Notes under the pieces: generated by a model | Seen by the model: the letters and a program-made list of their open reading frames with translations, nothing else | What the model was told of the DNA's origin: nothing | Database searches by the model: none | Part shown: positions 19,868 through 20,651 of the stretch, piece by piece | Position numbering within the stretch: the first letter of the stretch is position 1 | Layout: every line of letters starts with the position of its first letter | Assembly: GCA_937975715.1 (NCBI GenBank) | Contig: CALJUA010000047.1 | Location: 1-20,651 of the forward strand | DNA length: 20,651 nucleotides | Reading direction: 5' to 3' | Source of the DNA: an uncultured Candidatus Planktophila sp. | Lineage (GTDB): Bacteria; Actinomycetota; Actinomycetes; Nanopelagicales; Nanopelagicaceae | Made by a program: the position numbers and the translations under genes

Positions 19868-19936
19868 TAATCGCCATTGCGGGCATGGCGAAGCTAGAGC
19901 GAAACCACAACTAATGGGCGAATGGCATACTTGACA

Positions 19937-19952
19937 CCACAACATGTTGTGG
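19937..19952. promoter_or_regulatory. 16-bp perfect palindrome abutting TTGACA
   Basis: CCACAACATGTTGTGG directly follows TTGACA (19931-19936), a layout expected of an operator overlapping a promoter spacer. A good -10 is not visible 16-18 bases on, so promoter activity is uncertain. Confidence 0.45.
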
Positions 19953-20105
19953 GTCGTTTTTAGGCGTCCTAATGGGTAGCGCCAGGTTTTCATAAGCGTG
20001 GCTACTCGATTTCCGGCTGGTCCCAGTCCCGTCCCGGCCGAGATAGTGGCACACTAACTGCCGTTAGTCGCTTCGCTCCTAACTACCTTCCAGGTCTGTC
20101 GGTAC

Positions 20106-20411
20106 TTGACGTTTCTGGTATTGACATTCTTCGATTGACGCTAGTCGCAATCGCGTCCGTCGCATCGGTCGCGTAGCGTACAAAATTCGCGCGATTGTTT
20201 TGGTTGACATTTTTGTCTTGACAGAAGCGCGACACGCAAAGCACGAATCAGGAAGCGTGCATTGGAAAGCGCGATTCGGAAAGCACGAATTGCACGTCGT
20301 ATGTTGTGATACGCGAATCGCGATACACGACATGGATGTCGTATGTTGCTTGACGCAAGATTCTTTGTGATTGACTAGCACCAATTTTTGTAGTGTCATT
20401 TTTAGATTGAC
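20106..20411 (+). repeat. Cluster of same-strand TTGAC repeats
   Basis: TTGAC begins at 20106, 20121, 20135, 20204, 20218, 20350, 20371 and 20407, with further copies at 19691 and 19931, all on the plus strand. Successive starts are 15, 14, 14 and 21 bases apart within groups. They could be arrayed protein sites (iteron- or stoperator-like) or overlapping -35 elements; no matching -10 elements were found. This stretch contains no credible gene. Confidence 0.55.
20237..20291. repeat. Degenerate 14-bp tandem repeat
   Basis: Four units, best seen as GGAAAGCGCGATTC (20264-20277) and GGAAAGCACGAATT (20278-20291), preceded by diverged copies at 20237-20250 and 20251-20263. The unit length equals the spacing of the TTGAC pairs just upstream. 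Confidence 0.5.
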
Positions 20412-20429
20412 GCGCCAGGGCACCCTATG

Positions 20430-20651
20430 CCCCGCTAATTTTTTGTTTTACGGGTCGGGACTCATGCATCACCCCTCCCTCCCGGCTCCCCCAGCGAGGT
20501 TGAAAATGAGGGTATTTCTAAATTATGAGCATTATCGAACCTAATAATATTAGGAAATATCTAACTTTTACCTAATTTTATAAGGTTAAGAGGGGAAATA
20601 GGCTAATAAAGTAACAAAAGCAGGAACTTATTTAGGTAGGAAATACGTGGA
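20430..20651. other. AT-rich terminal segment with short palindrome
   Basis: After the C-rich run near 20470-20491 the sequence turns sharply AT-rich. CCTAATA (20540-20546) and TATTAGG (20548-20554) form a palindrome around one base, and related CCTAAT or TTAGG words recur at about 20570, 20630 and 20636. Such a segment could be a melting region of an origin or a leader of the next gene. No replication protein is in view. Confidence 0.35.
20506..20544 (+). CDS. Possible 12-aa leader peptide
   Basis: MRVFLNYEHYRT, with GAGGTTGAAA before the ATG and tandem stops TAATAA at its end, which lie inside the palindrome 20540-20554. Could be a leader, or chance. The window ends with TAGGTAGG, six bases, then GTG at 20647, a plausible start of a rightward gene that lies outside. 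Confidence 0.25.
   Translation: MRVFLNYEHYRT

Noticed and set aside
20079..20423. 114-codon Cys-rich minus-strand frame
   Set aside because: It is the translation of the TTGAC and 14-bp repeats; no binding site and no gene-like composition.
1..20651. CRISPR array or tRNA genes
   Set aside because: No regularly spaced identical repeats with unique spacers, and no cloverleaf with a T-arm GGTTCGAATCC-type core was seen; AGGTTCC copies are part of the RGGTYCC family.

Overview
The window looks like part of a large tailed-phage genome, or a phage-like plasmid. It carries about 47 short, tightly packed genes on the minus strand, mostly joined by 1-nt (TAATG), 4-nt (ATGA, GTGA, TTGA), 8-nt or 11-nt overlaps. 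Several small proteins belong to families I remember from actinobacterial phages and plasmids: the DGTLSRF/SFYLG protein, the DRNDIK protein, the HVNPSIDGHGL zinc protein and the TPKGPGIV protein. A Streptomyces-like host is my inference and was not tested. No tRNA, rRNA, transposase, integrase, CRISPR array or virion structural gene is visible.

Left part (1-7.2 kb): genes transcribed leftward. They include a truncated hypothetical gene, an FtsK/SpoIIIE-type motor ATPase, a DUF932 protein, a coiled-coil-like protein, several Cys-rich probable zinc proteins and hypothetical proteins. Three strong hairpins that carry GGGTCCC/GGGACCC in their arms lie behind the 2489-, 3036- and 6533-side gene boundaries. 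Two promoters with the same unusual layout (CTATTGACAA, 15-nt spacer, -10) drive the coiled-coil gene and an HTH regulator.

Middle (7.2-15.45 kb): a long leftward run of small genes, several shorter than 60 codons and supported by start/stop overlaps and ribosome binding sites. It is peppered with the heptamer GGGTCCC on the plus strand, that is GGGACCC in the mRNA. From 8.8 to 15.45 kb I count 29 copies in one orientation and none in the other. They fall both in Shine-Dalgarno positions and inside genes in all three reading frames, so the selection is on DNA or RNA rather than protein.

Right part (15.45-17.3 kb): the leftward genes continue but are more GC-rich and lack the heptamer. One has a ribosomal L7/L12 C-terminal-like segment. 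From 17.33 to 18.11 kb is a divergent noncoding region with stacked inverted repeats and a duplicated ~88-bp module ending in ATACGA/TCGTAT palindromes. A single GC-rich plus-strand gene of unknown function (18111-19517) follows, with a textbook intrinsic terminator. The last 1.1 kb is essentially noncoding. It holds palindromes, a set of same-strand TTGAC repeats often 14-15 bp apart, a 14-bp tandem repeat and an AT-rich end.

The most unusual signals are the iterated GGGWCCC element and the dense regulatory-looking array between 17.3 and 20.6 kb.
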